Shown here: one piece after another, positions 33,958-34,634 of the stretch
Layout of the letters: each line of letters opens with the position of its first letter
How positions within the stretch are numbered: position 1 is the first letter of the stretch
Assembly (NCBI RefSeq): GCF_006265175.1
Contig: NZ_VDCQ01000055.1
Location: 1-34,634, forward strand
DNA length: 34,634 nucleotides
Origin: Paenibacillus hemerocallicola
GTDB lineage: Bacteria > Bacillota > Bacilli > Paenibacillales > NBRC-103111
Direction: 5' to 3'
Program-made: the position numbers and the translations under genes
Notes under the pieces: generated by a model
Databases searched by the model: none
Seen by the model: the letters and a program-made list of their open reading frames with translations, nothing else
Told to the model about the DNA's origin: nothing

Positions 33958-34142
33958 GTTACTACTCAGGTACAATACTTTGTTTTATCGCGAATCCTGA
34001 ACGCTATATGTTGTGTTTAGGGCTTCATAAACTTGTGAATTTCACGTCATTATTGGGCTGCGTTGCAGGGTAGATATCAATATATAGTAGCTCGGACGCC
34101 GATTTTACTCAAAGTGTTCTATATAGGTAGCTAAGTAGTAAC
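33958..34142. mobile_element. 185-bp MITE-like non-autonomous element
   Basis: The left end GTTACTACTCAGGTAC (33958-33973) and the inverted right end GTTACTACTTAGCTAC (34127-34142, reverse strand) match at 14 of 16 positions, and the outer 9 are perfect. The element is flanked by the exact 8-bp direct repeat GTTTAACT. The interior is AT-rich with no ORF, so mobility would depend on a transposase in trans. An 8-bp duplication and ends beginning with GT fit IS66-type transposition, though IS256-type elements also give 8-9 bp; family assignment is inference. Confidence 0.75.
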
Positions 34143-34150
34143 GTTTAACT
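34143..34150. repeat. right target-site duplication GTTTAACT
   Basis: Identical to 33950-33957 and directly adjacent to the right inverted end. Confidence 0.7.
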
Positions 34151-34306
34151 TCGCTAAAGCACTAAGCGAAGGACTTTCTTTGCCAAGAAAAGCAACCGCA
34201 ATATCGCGCTCATCTTCGAAATACGTCGATATTTTGGGGTGACCTAGGGTATCCCCTTATCGTGCGACTGTAAAGGCCTCTTATCGGCAGTTCGCGGAGC
34301 AAGTAC

Positions 34307-34510
34307 TTCCGTTATTTTTGGTGCAGGGAACGATGAGTTCCTTTATTGTCTGCGAAAGGCGGGGAAATCGCCCATACGGAATAAGGAGTTCCTTTATGGG
34401 AGCAAAACGGCCCTCAACCGACCTTCATTCTGCCGATAAAGGAACTAATCGTTCCTTTATGCCCCATTTTAGCTGCTCTCTGAAGGAATAGCGGAACTTT
34501 TTGTTCCGCT
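34307..34510. repeat. array of GGAAC/GTTCC hairpins
   Basis: Units: TTCCGTTAT at 34307, GGAAC-GATGA-GTTCC at 34327-34341, GGAAT-AAGGA-GTTCC at 34378-34392, ATAAAGGAAC-TAATC-GTTCCTTTAT at 34436-34460 (10-bp perfect stem) and AGCGGAAC-TTTTT-GTTCCGCT at 34490-34510 (8-bp stem). TTCC starts are 31, 51, 63 and 52 nt apart. No gene was found in 33936-34634 and nothing else was recognised after 34150. Confidence 0.7.
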
Positions 34511-34634
34511 TTGCTATATAAGTTGAACTAAAGAACCAACTAAGAGTAGCCCAATGCAATGGAAGAAGGGAATTGCCTTGTGAGCGAGTTTTGGCTTTGA
34601 GTTTCAACCTTGCCGTAGGACAATACATGCCCCC

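Noticed and set aside
34307-34510. CRISPR array
   Set aside because: Units are short palindromes with variable sequence and unequal spacing of 31-63 nt; no identical repeats of 24-37 nt and no cas genes.

Overview
The window looks like a chromosomal piece of a Gram-positive, endospore-forming member of the Paenibacillaceae (Paenibacillus or Cohnella type). This is inferred from strong AGGAGG ribosome sites, moderately high GC content, SpoVR and YhbH, YhaM, lipoprotein solute-binding proteins with Lpl/YtcP-type permeases, and a membrane-anchored AraC-type regulator. No rRNA or tRNA gene, phage module, CRISPR array or complete insertion sequence was seen.

Layout. 1-504: non-coding, with a 7-bp tandem repeat, a 9-bp tandem repeat and an array of short hairpins. 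505-7170 (minus): a GntR DNA-binding domain fused to a solute-binding-protein fold, and a very large secreted heparinase II/III-like polysaccharide lyase. The lyase has an elaborate control region at 7171-7411: a promoter whose -10 lies inside a 19-bp palindrome, a 21-codon leader ORF and a cre-like site. 7807-8763: the exoribonuclease YhaM. 9011-14926 (plus): a two-domain alpha/beta-hydrolase esterase, then a solute-binding lipoprotein and two permeases, convergent with a membrane AraC regulator (15011-17287). Together 505-17287 resemble a polysaccharide-use locus: lyase outside the cell, uptake of oligosaccharides, esterase inside. No transporter ATPase is encoded, so a shared MsmX-type ATPase is presumed.

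17508-18320: a secreted protein made of two nearly identical domains. 18750-21302 (minus): a TPR-GAF-LuxR regulator that appears to lack the AAA ATPase part usual in its family, next to a decayed pectate-lyase/tailspike fragment (21589-21920). 21959-22963 (minus): a LacI regulator with a palindrome on its own promoter. 23402-25675: a UvrD/PcrA-like helicase. 25764-28344 (minus): yhbH and spoVR. 28964-29275: a small conserved protein.

29496-33338 (minus): an IclR regulator, a cytoplasmic BNR/sialidase-like protein and an orphan solute-binding lipoprotein. Between the IclR gene and the other two lie two matching CGTCTC-N7-GAGACG palindromes and a degenerate third. 33621-33875: a small two-helix membrane protein. 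33958-34142: a 185-bp MITE-like element with 14/16-matching inverted ends and an 8-bp target duplication. 34307-34510: another hairpin array.

The most unusual signals are four intergenic arrays of short hairpins that share a spacing of about 51, 60 and 51 nt while their stem sequences differ, the MITE-like element, and the leader/operator arrangement in front of the lyase gene.
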